Part shown: piece by piece, positions 1 through 10,174 of the stretch
How positions within the stretch are numbered: the stretch's first letter is position 1
Layout: every line of letters begins with the position of its first letter
NCBI RefSeq assembly: GCF_029784135.1
Contig: NC_073745.1
Coordinates: forward strand, 56,499,705 to 56,563,704
From: Toxorhynchites rutilus septentrionalis
Taxonomy: Eukaryota > Arthropoda > Insecta > Diptera > Culicidae
Direction of reading: 5' to 3'
DNA length: 64,000 nucleotides
Made by a program: the position numbers and the translations under genes
Notes under the pieces: model-generated
Databases searched by the model: none
Told to the model about the DNA's origin: nothing
What the model saw: only the letters and a program-made list of their open reading frames with translations

Positions 1-87
1 GACGCTTTGGTTGACAGCTATGTCAAACGGTTGTCAGCGCAGGGCATTACGGAAGCCCGTAATGGAAAACCCTGTACCATTAGATAG
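1..87 (+). CDS. Possible 3' end of a coding region (partial)
   Basis: The first 28 codons of the window are open in frame 1 and end at a TAG at 85-87. The translation starts DALVDSYVKRLSAQG. The motif DSYVKRL loosely recalls the C-terminal end of Tc1-like transposases, where a short basic segment follows the catalytic domain. No flanking terminal repeat was recognised downstream. The fragment is too short for a firm call and could be a chance open frame; frame 2 is also open over the same stretch. Confidence 0.25.
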   Translation, partial: DALVDSYVKRLSAQGITEARNGKPCTIR

Positions 88-1324
88 GAAATTTATCCAG
101 CTATTTGAAACAAGAACTTGAAACTTGCTTGAAACACGAACAGAAATTGTAGCAAAAAAGTTAAATAATTTAACGATCAAAACGGGTTGTTTTTTCGATT
201 GCATCAACCACTTACTTTCCTTCCCGACGCAACAAGCAAAAATGCCTGCAATTCGGCATTAGCCCACAATGTGAGGTGAGTTATTCTCCGTTTTTCGGTC
301 AAACCGGCTTTAATAAGTTGACAGAATCAATGGATCTGATCTTGGAAGATTTTTTTTCTATTATAGAAAATTGTACTAATGACTTTAATGATAAGTTTGC
401 GGACATCATTGAAGTTCAATGATTGAACAGAATGTGGTTCCGGATTCTACTACGTTTTCTCATCTAACCCGTTTAAAGAAAGTTCATACAGGAAACGTTT
501 TTTTTTTATGCATCAAAAGAGAAAAAAATACAGGTTTTGAACAATGAAAAAACTCAATTCAGATGTAATTACGACACACACAGTCCTACGTCAAGATCCC
601 GTCCGTGCCCTTAGACTCAGACCCATCAACTTTTTATTCTTATTTTTTACAAAAAATTCTAATTGAAAAACTATAATACCTACAAAATTATGGTCAAATA
701 ATGAAATGTAGGAAATTGTTTGAATTGCACTGAAAAGAAAATTTAAAAAACTTGCCAAAAGTAACAATTTTCTTTTTCCAATGTATAGCAGACTTGTTGG
801 TAGTTGTATAGATTATTCATATAATTCAGAAAAATAAATTTAAAAATTTAAAAAATGTTTTTGAGAAAAGCCAATTTCAAATTCCAAAATATGTTTTAAT
901 GTATTTTTTTTCAAATGTTTGTTGTTTTTTTTTTTAATGCAAGCTTAAACAATTTCCTATACTTCATTTTTGTGACCAAAATATGGTAGTTCTTATAGTT
1001 TTTAATTTTAATATTCTTTTTTCTAAAAAACTATCTCAAAAGCTTAATGATCTACGATATTTTAGTCAGAGAATGAAAAATAGCAAATAGTTCAAACTTT
1101 CATAAAAAAAAATACAGAAAACAAAAATCATAAAAATTACACTGGAAAAAAATTTAAATATTGAAATTCATTTTTCTAAAAAACATGTTTTTTTTAAATT
1201 CTGAACGAAAATAATATGAATAGTCCATACAACTATCAACAAGTCTCCCAAACATCGGAAGAAGGGCACTGTTACAGGGAAAATGTTTTTCAATATCAAG
1301 CGATCATTTTATCTTTTTACCCTC
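88..1324. other. AT-rich noncoding stretch
   Basis: About 1.2 kb of AT-rich DNA with many A and T runs and no open frame that looks like a protein. The segment near 582-594 (AGTCCTACGTCAA) is one of five matches in the window to half or all of an 18-bp palindrome discussed in the findings. Nothing else recognisable. Confidence 0.5.
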
Positions 1325-1538
1325 TATCAACAGTATGAAGAGAAACAACATGAGAAAGGTTGGCTTCAACTTCTAGTGGGATTTTGTTATCATTATTTAC
1401 CAACTCTAACCAAACAGCATCGCAATAAAGTAATATGAGGCATGTTTCTGAGTTCTCTAGTATGCTTCGATATCACGTACAAGTCGATACAACGTACAAT
1501 TTTGAAAGTGAAATGTACGTTATATCGAAGTTTCCCTG
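1325..1538 (-). mobile_element. pogo-like TIR transposon fragment
   Basis: The minus strand begins with CAGGGAAACTTCGATATAAC next to a TA dinucleotide (1539-1540) and then matches, over about 210 bases, the start of the element at 62301. Shared blocks include the run around the CACTTTCAAAATTGTACGTT motif and the later CCTTTCTCATG block. The 'CTTCGATATAACG' terminal motif is typical of pogo/Tc1-type elements. Homology stops near 1325, so this is a one-ended fragment. No transposase is encoded here. The family assignment is an inference from the terminus. Confidence 0.55.
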
Positions 1539-1688
1539 TATTTGCCCATTCCATCAAATTTGTTTGAAGTGTTGTATAAGATTTGAATGTCAATGTTGAA
1601 TTAGATTTTTAAACGAGATTTTTAGAGAGATTCTCTTTCCCTCTCTTTTGAATCGTGAAAATCCTCCCTTTCTCCGTGACTTTTTCTC

Positions 1689-1698
1689 TCGTTATTGA

Positions 1699-1734
<36 letters not shown>

Positions 1735-1862
1735 TCAATCGTCTCTTTGTTGAATCGTAAAACTTTCTTTCATTCTGTTGAGTCTTTTTTTCCCTCTCTG
1801 TTGAACCGCGAAACTCTCTCTCTCTCTCACTCTCTCTCTATCTCTCTCTTTCTCTCTATTTC
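1689..1862. repeat. CT-rich simple repeat
   Basis: An uninterrupted CT dinucleotide run lies at about 1702-1730. A second CT-rich block at 1815-1862 is separated from it by degenerate pyrimidine-rich DNA. The open frame across it encodes only Ser/Leu runs and is an artefact. Confidence 0.8.
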
Positions 1863-2929
1863 ACAGCCTTATTCAACCACATGAGTGGTATAATGACACG
1901 AAGATAGTGCGAAATCGGAGAAGAACTACTTTTTTCTTGTTTTACGATTATTCAATGTGTTTTTTTAATTTTTTGAAATATTTGATTTTAGATTTTCAGG
2001 TTTTTTTTCAGGTTTCGAACTTAAAGTTTTTCGGATTTCTAAGTATTCTGAGATTTTAATTTCAAAACAATTTTAAGTTATACTTTTTTTTTAAGTTTTA
2101 AATATTTTTACTCTTCCTTTTTCTTTGTACTATCTTGTGAGCACGAGGAAGTGTTTCTTCCTAATACCCAAGTATGACGTTTGATTTTTAGATTTTAAGG
2201 TTTTAAAAACATTGGATTTCTAGATTTAAACGTTTCAATTTTTTTTTCAAACTTTTAGTTGTTCCATATATTTTTATTGTCTGGATTCTTGAAAATTGTA
2301 AGAATTAGAATTATTCAATACGTTTTTTTAAAGAGTAGAAATATCTTCAATCGATTGATGCAAACATTTCTGCTGGTCGAGAAATGGTCGAGTTATATGC
2401 GTTCCGAAATAAACAGTAAATCATAGTTTATTATGTTGCTTCTGTTTCTATTTTCATGCCTTGTTCAGTGCAGATGTTATGTAAGCAAACTAAATGCTAA
2501 CACTGAGCGGCACAAATCATTGCTAAAGCAGCGAAACTACAAAATTTTCAAACATACTTTCAACCTTTGCATCAATATGTACTGTCAGTTGCTCGCTGTC
2601 TAGAGCGACACTGAAACACTGAACATTCAATAAGTTCAAAGTACTCTTTCTGTAAATCCGAATCGACTGTGTGGTGGCGGCGGAGACGACAGCAACCGCA
2701 TCGGATCAAATTTTCATCTCCAGTTTTGTTTTTCTACGAAGAGCTCTCGGCAAAATATATATTTAATAGTTTTTTTTATTGCTTCCTACTTACTTATTAC
2801 TTTCTTAGCTGATACATTCAGTCACAGACGATTCAATTTTGCTCCCCCAGCACCATTACTCCCATTTCTACCTTTGGAAACGCATAAAAATACAGAACTA
2901 CACTCCCCCAAACAACGACGCGGTGCTTC
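1863..2929. other. Noncoding stretch, nothing recognised
   Basis: AT-rich to about 2400, then more balanced base composition to 2929. No protein-like frame, RNA gene or terminal repeat was recognised on either strand. Confidence 0.45.
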
Positions 2930-2931
2930 TA

Positions 2932-3665
2932 CGAGGGTCACTATTTATATTTCGGGAATTGGCAACACTGATGTCATGTGAGTCCATCTGACGGTTCCAT
3001 CGTAAAGTTTGACATTTTTGACGATATACGTACTCAGAACATTTTGTCATACGGACGCTATTTGTTTATTCTATATTTAGTTGAAAGTTTGGTCTCGGCA
3101 AAAAAATAGAACTGAATCGTGAACATTTTCGTGCGATGATTTTTTACGACTTTCGACGTGGATTATCACAACAAGAGTGCGTCAATCAACTTAATTTGAC
3201 TTTTGGCGATGAAGCTCCATTAAAAACCACTGTGTATCGCTGGTATAGTGAATTCAATCGTGGTCGTAGTTCGCTGTCCGACGAGTTTCGTGAAGGTCGT
3301 CCAAAATCGACTGTAGTGCCAGAAAACATCGATGCTGTGCACGAAATGATTAAGCAAGATCGTCATGTAACCTATTGTGAGATTGGGGCATCCCTAAGCA
3401 TTAGTTCCACCAGCATATATGCGATTTTACATGAACACTTAGTTGTGCGAAAATTATGTTCACGTTGGATCCCACATAATTTGACAATCGCTCAAAAAAA
3501 AAAAGGCTCGTGTCGATTGGAATAAATGCTTTGAAAATTGGTTTAAGCGCATGCAAAAGTGTATCGATCATCGTGGCGAGTACTTTGAAAAACAAAAAAA
3601 AAATATATTCGCAGCTTAACTATTTGTTTTTGTTCCTATTCCCGAAATATAAATAGTGACCCTCG
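2932..3665 (+). mobile_element. Internally deleted mariner transposon
   Basis: A 734-bp element flanked by TA at 2930-2931 and 3666-3667. The left end CGAGGGTCACTATTTATATT (2932 onward) has a perfect reverse complement at the right end (3638-3665); the inverted repeat runs at least 28 bases. The interior carries a mariner-type transposase gene missing its middle. A full mariner is about 1.3 kb, so nearly half is gone. The perfect TIRs show that the ends have not decayed much, which suggests fairly recent mobilisation, presumably by a transposase supplied elsewhere. Confidence 0.9.
3136..3597 (+). pseudogene. mariner transposase, deleted and frameshifted
   Basis: From the ATG at 3136, 129 residues match the N-terminal DNA-binding half of mariner transposases: a first helix-turn-helix (roughly residues 1-50, with the VYRWYSEF signature), the linker GRPKSTVV, a second HTH (residues 60-105), and the WIPHNLT block. 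A run of A at about 3494-3503 then shifts the frame, giving a stop at 3523-3525. In the other frame the sequence resumes as RVDWNKCFENW and ends with FKRMQKCIDHRGEYF, the mariner C-terminus. The whole catalytic DDD domain between these parts is absent, so the protein cannot be active, although the TIR-binding half could in principle still be made. The element carries its own TIRs around the gene. Confidence 0.9.
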
Positions 3666-3689
3666 TACTAAAGAAAATTGCACTGCTGT

Positions 3690-3886
3690 TTTCAACGCAT
3701 TAAAACATCCCAATTAAGCTCTCGGAATTATGTGACCTTGCGTTGTTCTGATGGAACACAACAACTCTTCTGTTGGTGGATTCTGTACGTTTTTGGTCAA
3801 ACGTTAACTTCAAACGATACGCGTGATATGGATCACTAAAGCCAGCTACCGAGAAAATAATGGATAACTTTTTCCTCAACCTAATA
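3690..3886 (-). mobile_element. Second mariner remnant
   Basis: On the minus strand the sequence starts at a TIR-like end reading TTAGGTTGAGGAAAAAGTTA beside TA, followed by a subterminal block also found at 31549-31589 (AAGCCAGCTACCGAGAAAAT on plus). Further in, one frame reads VVVFHQNNARSH, which is the mariner catalytic block V-V-F-H-Q-D-N-A-R-P-H with the catalytic Asp replaced by Asn. The rest of the transposase is missing. It directly abuts the deleted mariner at 2932-3665, but its TIR is different, so it is a separate family. Confidence 0.7.
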
Positions 3887-5960
3887 TTAATATTTTATTA
3901 TTTATCAAGTCAAACAGATACACCACTGTGAAACAGTCTCACGTAAATCGCTCGTTTGAAATGCAAATGCAGTACTTGTTCTACGAACACTGAGAGGAAA
4001 GGAGCTATTACAACTTAAACTTCACCCGATTCCAACTTGTTGCAATGGGTGAGAGGATGAAAGATGCCGCTGGCGTAGTCTAATACGCAGTCTTGCTCCA
4101 GCCATCGGACAAACAACAGTCTTTGAAAAGTCTTGTCAGTCAGTCTGTCAGTCAGTCTTGAATTATCCCCATTTTTTTGCGAGAAGCAGAATATCATGCT
4201 CTATTTTTATTCAAATCTCTTATCTCTATTATTTTCCAAAAATTGAACATGTTTTCTTTTTTAATTTCGCCATTAGTGTGCACAATCTTGAAAATGCGTG
4301 TTTATTAGGCAAACACTCATTATTTAAAATTCCTCACTTGGAAACTTGTAGGTGGAATGTTGAAAGGTGTTATTTTTTGTGGTTTTCCGTGGTGTCGGAC
4401 TGGAAGAGACCCAATTTTTTTTTGCAGAAAGCTCCGTTTTTTTTCATAAAATATCCAAATTTTCAGGACGCTTGTTTTTGTTTTGTTTTCGAGATATTTT
4501 TTCAAGTTGATTTGAACCTTTGAACAGATTTCGATTTAATTACTAGATTTTAATTTTGAATTACTAAATTTTAGAATTTTTGTATTTTTGTATTTTTTTA
4601 AATTTTTTCTACATATAAATTCAGGTTCAAATGATTTGAAGTTAAAACACTTTCTACCACTTTTCTTGTCATTCATGTCGTATGTGTTTTGCAAACAAAA
4701 AACAAAAAAAGAGCAATGACAATCTCTTTAACCTTATCCCCTCTGGTCCTTATTCTCGTTCCGAACCGTTTCTCGAGATAAGATTATTGCAAACCAAACA
4801 TGTTGCGTGTGACCTGCGCGCCGATATATTCATATAATCATAAATCACATTTGCGATCCCGAAGGGATAGGGTTTACATTTTCATTCTTTTTTCCGATTT
4901 CCTGCAAGAAGCGAAATCGAAAAAAAAAATCCACCACGATTTGTGTGACACAGATTTGTAGAGCTCCTTCCTCCCCAAACAGCATCGCTGGGAATTGTCG
5001 ACACGTGCTGACAGGTTTACACAGCCGTGAGCCTTATCAAAACAATGTCTTCCACAAGAGTTCAGAAGCCAAAGTTTACCCATCGTTTTATCGACTTTTT
5101 CCCCGACCTACTCTGCCCGCTTCCATCAGCAGCAAAACGATGGATTGGGGGTTTAGCGTTGTTGTGCAACAACAACTTCTTGGAATGGAATTGCTGCATT
5201 CGAAGTAATGGAAGCGCGCGTTCATTTGCACTGACCTAAATTAGAAGCTTCGTGAAAAGTAAAAGACCAAACTGACGCCGTCAGGTCCTCACATTGAACT
5301 TGCATACAAACTCCCGTGGGGCATTCGGCATCGACGAGGGGGAGAGGCAAACGAGGCGGAACGGCTTTACCTCGCTCAACCATTCGATTTGGAGTGTTTA
5401 TTATTACTTTCGGCACGCATGCCGTGTGCTCTGGAATGACTAATTCTCGCCTCAGCTAACGAAGGTTGCCCGATTACGGCGCAATGGTGGGTTCCGGCTA
5501 GACGGTGGGGCTGCTGCTGCTTGGGGATCCGTTTCCATTTGTTTTAATGCCACCACCACGATCGATTCGGAGCTAATTTATGAATGCTACCGCACTCCAT
5601 CATAATGTTGTCTGCTGTCAGGCGTGTGTTTATACGGGGCAGGGAATAGAAAAGGGCGCAAATTCTCGTTATTGTCCGATGCACTGGTTTGGATCACAGT
5701 GTTAATCATTGACTTCCGATTCCATTCCGACCTTTTGGCGCGAATAAATATATATCCGTGAGGCAAAAAGTGACACGGAGAGGTAATTACCCTGCTCAAC
5801 ATTACCTGGTGGCAGGCTGAGTCAGTTGCACAGTCCATTTCTGTGGGGGCTATTAACTTTCAATAGCAACGACATTAACGCCTACGGATTCGGACGATAA
5901 ATGGGGCGAACAGCGCTGTTTGACGTTGTGGTCACGATATTTATCGATTGTTTTATTTAA
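3887..5960. other. Single-copy-looking noncoding DNA
   Basis: About 2 kb without a repeat I recognise elsewhere in the window. 4200-4720 is AT-rich. 4730-5930 has balanced composition with several GC-richer segments and no codon structure that survives inspection: the short open frames overlap on both strands. It could be intergenic or intronic DNA with regulatory content. Confidence 0.4.
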
Positions 5961-5982
5961 GAACTAGCTAACCCGGCAAACT

Positions 5983-6419
5983 CGCGCGTTCGCTTAGTAA
6001 GCGATCGATCGTGAGTTCAAAACTCAGGGCCCTCATTGACCATTTTTGTGTTGTTACAGAATAACTACGTCCACGCAACAATCATCAGCGATGGAGATCG
6101 ATTCATCCATACAACTGCTCTGCTCTGCAAGAAACATCGGGCTACTGTTCTATAAATAACTCAACAATGATCAATTAACTGTCTCCGCTGTCCGGTCTAA
6201 CTTGGATAATGGAAGAACAGATAGAAATTCTTACGCCTAAATGGCTACTGTGTAAATGTAACCATATGTAATGGTATAGAAGGAATACTGGCGAATGGCA
6301 ACCGTGTAATGTACTAATTATAGATATGATAACCATGTGACATGCACACGATTAAAATTTGGCTCTGTTACAGCTAAAATGCTAATGAGCCTAAAATAAA
6401 TAAATGGGATAAAAAAAAA
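5983..6419 (+). mobile_element. tRNA-derived SINE, family 1, copy A
   Basis: A 437-bp insertion bounded by a 14-bp target duplication, TAACCCGGCAAACT, at 5969-5982 and 6420-6433. The head has an A-box-like TCGCTTAGTAAGCG and a B-box-like GAGTTCAAAACTC, the arrangement of a polymerase III promoter from a tRNA-type ancestor. The 3' end is AAATAAATAAATGGGAT followed by a short A-run. Copies B (13382) and C (47986, minus) share the body. The duplicated target is the beginning of the tandem-repeat element, so the SINE inserted after that element was in place. Confidence 0.85.
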
Positions 6420-7328
6420 TAACCCGGCAAACTTTGTCCCGCCGAAAATTTATTTTTCGTTATCACATTCATGTTTCTTACTAAGCGCACGTTGATGGGT
6501 CCAATCGCAGAACTGTTCATAGATTGATCTACTAATCTACCCTTTAAAATTACCTTTTACTATAAATTTCCTAGTACTTCTACCAAAACTCTTCATTATA
6601 ATATCAGATTGTTTTCAGACTCTCGAAGATTTTTCAACCACTTGCAAATAACATGTTTCTCCGTTACATGGAATAAATGTTTCATGCAAAAAATATGATA
6701 GAATAAAGACAGTTCTAAATCGGACAATTCCTTTCTCGAGTTTTGCTATTATCAACACATTCGGTGATCCATTTTGCATATAGATAGAAAAAGATATAGG
6801 AGTGCGTTTTATCACATTAAAATCCATTTCCACTTTCGAGCCAAAATCAATTTCGTTAGCACAAACATCAAATGGACTTACAACGTTTGTCACTATCTAA
6901 TTGCAGAACATATACGAACTTGAATTTTCCTAATTTTCTCATTTTCCTTCAGAGTTTTCCGAAAATTTTCAATTGTCACTTCTGGTTGGAATATGTGTAT
7001 TATTTTTATTGGACTCCCTCTCCATTTCAAAGGAGAGAGGGGTGTCATACCATCATAAAAACATTTCTCGTATCCGAAAACACTCACATCCCAAATTTGG
7101 CTTCATTTGCTTGATTAGTTCTCGAGTTATGCAGAATTTTTTTATGTTTCATTTGTATGGGAGCCCCCCTTTAGAGAGGGAGGAGTGTCAAACAAACATA
7201 GAATCGTTTATCGATCCTTAAAACCTCTTTATGTTGAGTTTGATTCCATTTGTTTGATTAGTTCTCGAGTTGTTCAGTACCTTCCCCCCCCCTCTTCAGA
7301 GAGGGAACAGAAGTGTCAAATCACCATA

Positions 7329-8625
7329 AAGGGTGTGTCACATCAAATTGCATCACGGAAAAAACGCTGTAGAAAATCCCCCAGTAGACCGGTCCTTTTG
7401 AAAATTTTAGACAGTAAAATAAAAACTATTAAACAACTTTTGGCATTTTCTTTTTATTCATACTTCGAGCCCAAGCCCGTATGCTCGCACCTTCCTCTTT
7501 GCCCCATCCATAAGGTTCTGTACAACGTCAGGTTGTAGTTTTTTTTAACAGAAATCCATTTTCTCTTGAAGTCCGCCTTCGATTTGACATCTTTTGGGTT
7601 TTTCCGGAGGGCCTGCTTCATAATCGCCCAATATTTCTCTATTGGGCGAAGCTCCGGCGCGTTGGGCGGTTTCATTTCCTCTGGCACGAAGGTGACCCCG
7701 TTGGCTTCGTACCACTCCAACACGTCCTTTGAATAGTGGCACGAAGCGAGATCCGGCCAGAAGATGGTCGGGCCCTCGTGCTGCTTCAATAGTGGTAGTA
7801 AGCGCTTCTGTAGGCACTCCTTAAGGTAAACCTGCCCGTTTACCGTGCCGGTCATCACGAAGGGGGCGCTCCGCTTTCCGCAAGAGCAGATCGTTTGCCA
7901 CACCATTTCCTCTTTGCAAACTTGGATAGTTTCTGCTTGCGAATCTCCTCCGGAACGCTGAATTTGTCCTCTGCGGATAAGAACAACAGGCCCGGCAGCT
8001 GACGAAAGTCCGCTTTGACGTAGGTTTCGTCGTCCATTACCAGGCAATGCGGCTTCGTCAGCATTTCGGTGTACAGCTTCCGGACTCGCGTCTTCCCCAC
8101 CATGTTTTGCCTTTCGTCGCGGTTAGGAGCCTTCTGAACCTTGTATGTACGCAGGCCCTCCCGCTGCATGGTCCGCTGGACGAATGAACTTGACAAATTC
8201 AGCTTATTGGCGACATCCCAGACCGAACTTCTCGGATCACGTCTAAACTGCTTAACTACGCGCTTGTGATCTTTTTCACTGACGGAGCATCCATTTTTGC
8301 CGTTCTTCACCTTCCGGTCGATGGTTAGGTTCTCGAAGTATCGTTTTAGTACTCTGCTGACCGTGGATTGGACGATTCCCAGCATATTACCGATGTACCG
8401 ATGTGACAACTCCGGATTCTCGAAATGAGTGCACAGGATTAATTCACGACGCTCTTTTTCGTTCGACGGCATTTTTCCAAATTTACGAAAAATTGACAGT
8501 GAAGCATGGCCAACGTGATCTATACACACTTATCTGATTATAAACGAAAGCTAAAGATATAATTCCTATAAAATTAAATTTCTACAGCGTTTTTTCCGTG
8601 ATGCAATTTGATGTGACACACCCTT
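7329..8625 (-). mobile_element. DD37E-type Tc1/mariner transposon, copy 1
   Basis: A 1297-bp element with TA duplications at 7327-7328 and 8626-8627 and inverted repeats of 47 bp (7329-7375 and 8579-8625) beginning AAGGGTGTGTCACATCAAAT. It carries one transposase gene on the minus strand. The second copy (62669-63963) is nearly the same length and sequence. DD37E elements (ITmD37E) are known from mosquitoes. The element sits inside the tandem-repeat array, splitting a unit. Confidence 0.92.
7454..8472 (-). pseudogene. DD37E transposase, single frameshift
   Basis: The start is the ATG at 8472 (MPSNEKERREL); an upstream in-frame ATG at 8529 gives an unlikely extension. Residues about 8-45 form a helix-turn-helix, followed by a second HTH and a linker. 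The first catalytic Asp is in VMDDETYVKAD. The frame breaks near 7905-7912, where this copy has one base fewer than copy 2, and continues in another frame as MVWQTICSCGKRSAPFVMTG. The second Asp is in FWPDLASCHYSKD and the Glu in LRPIEKYW, with 37 residues between them, which defines DD37E. The C-terminus runs to 7454 and is longer than in copy 2 because of an A/T-run length difference. The protein cannot be made whole from this copy. Confidence 0.9.
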
Positions 8626-10174
8626 TAAAAACATTTGTTACTCCCTGAAACCTCCATATGCCAAATTTGGTTCCATTTGCTTGTTTACTTCTCGAGTTAT
8701 GCAGAAATTTGTATTTCATTCCTATGGCAGCCCCCGTTTCGCGTCCCCTAAAGCCTTCACATTCCAGATTTGGCTCCATTTGATTGATTAGTTTTCGAGT
8801 TATGCAGAAATTTGTGTTTCATTTGTATGGTTGCCTCCCATTAGAGAGGGTGAGAAGTGCGAAGTGGTGCGAAGAGTGTTGTACCACCATAGAAACGTTC
8901 ATCGATCTCTAAAACTTTTATATGCCAAGTTTGAGTCCATTTGCTTGATTAGTTCTGGAATTATTCAGTCTCCCCCTCCCCCCTTTTCACAGAGGGGGAG
9001 GAGTGCCAAACCAGCATAGAAACATTTATTGCCCCCTAAAACCTTCACATACCAAATTTGGCTCCATTTGCTTCATTAGTCCTCGAGTTATGCAGAATTT
9101 TTCTATGTTTCATTTGTATGGGAGTTTCCCTCTAGAGAGGGGGGAGGAGTGTTGAACTACCATAGAAACGTTTATCGATCCCTAAAACCTCTATATGCTA
9201 AGTTTGATTAGTTCTCGAGTTATGCAGAAATTTGTATTTCTATGGCAGACCCTATTCTATTCAAACATCAAAAGCATTATGTTTTGTTCCTCAGCATGAA
9301 GGTCGCAACTACAGGGCATTCATTGTGTGCCGTAAGGCAGTCGTTTTATGAAATAATTTAGTTGGAGAACCATTATTAGAAATTCAACAACCGCCCAGAA
9401 CTCAGCTGACAATGATCCCATAAAAGTCGATTGTGCCATACATCTGTCATTTAGTCAAAGTCGATTCTTGATTTTGGCGCCAGTTCTGAAAAAGAACCTG
9501 TAATTGATGTCAAAATCAGGTTCAATGATCCAATACGCAACTGATTACAGTACATCCCCTCAGTAGCCGCCTCTTGTTCTGTCTCTGCCAGCATTTGTAA
9601 TGAAGTAAATCGTAGAATAAGCGATCCAAATGTTGACATTATGTTTAAAAAAAGTTAGGTGTCCTTTGTGAGATAAAAAGACGGTGTATACTGAAAAAAC
9701 AAATCTACAAAAAAAAAATTCTAAGATCGAAAAGATCGAAAGCATAAAAGTCGATTTTCTCGATTTTCTCGAGTATAGAAGATCGATCCGAAAAATCGGA
9801 AATCGAAATGGAAAAGATCGATCTTTTAAGAATCCATCCGAGATCGCCCAATCTTAGGTGCAACACCTCCCCCCCTCTTCAGAGAAAGGAGAGGAGTGTC
9901 TATTCACCATAGAAATGTTTCGTGTCCCCTAAAACCATCGCATGGCAAATTTGGCTTCATTTGCTTGATTAGTTTTCGAGTTATGCAGAAATTTGTCTTT
10001 CATTTGTATGGCAGCTCCCCCTTAGAGAGGAGGGAAGGGTCTCGAAGTATCATAAGAACCTTCCCTGACCCCAAAAACCCCTTCATACCAATTTCCATGT
10101 CGATCGGTACAGTAGTTTCCGAGTCCATGAGAATCGGATAGACAGACAGAAATCCGTTTTTATATACATAGATG

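Larger units (their letters stand above)
5961..10174 (+). repeat. Dispersed tandem-repeat element, copy 1 (with nested inserts)
   Basis: The element begins near CTAGCTAACCCGGCAAACT, continues (after a nested SINE) as TTTGTCCCGCCGAAAATTTA, and ends with GACAGACAGAAATCCGTTTT followed by a short A/T segment at about 10174. Between a ~500-bp unique head (6434-6990) and the tail lie degenerate tandem units of about 140 bp. Each has a GAGTTATGCAGAAATTTGT block, a TTTCATTTGTATGG block and a short C-run/G-run inverted repeat with AGAGAGG in its centre. A DD37E transposon interrupts the array at 7329-8625. Two other copies of the same element occur at 42690-45798 (minus) and 58963-59410 (plus). The class of the element is unknown to me; no transposase or terminal inverted repeat is visible. 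Confidence 0.75.

Noticed and set aside
4158..4523. 121-codon forward frame rich in Phe
   Set aside because: It lies in T-rich DNA, the reverse strand is open too, and nothing is recognisable.
7454..7817. Alternative reverse frame of 90 codons inside the DD37E element, also seen in the second copy
   Set aside because: It overlaps the conserved catalytic region in another frame and has no domain; conservation follows from the shared transposase DNA.
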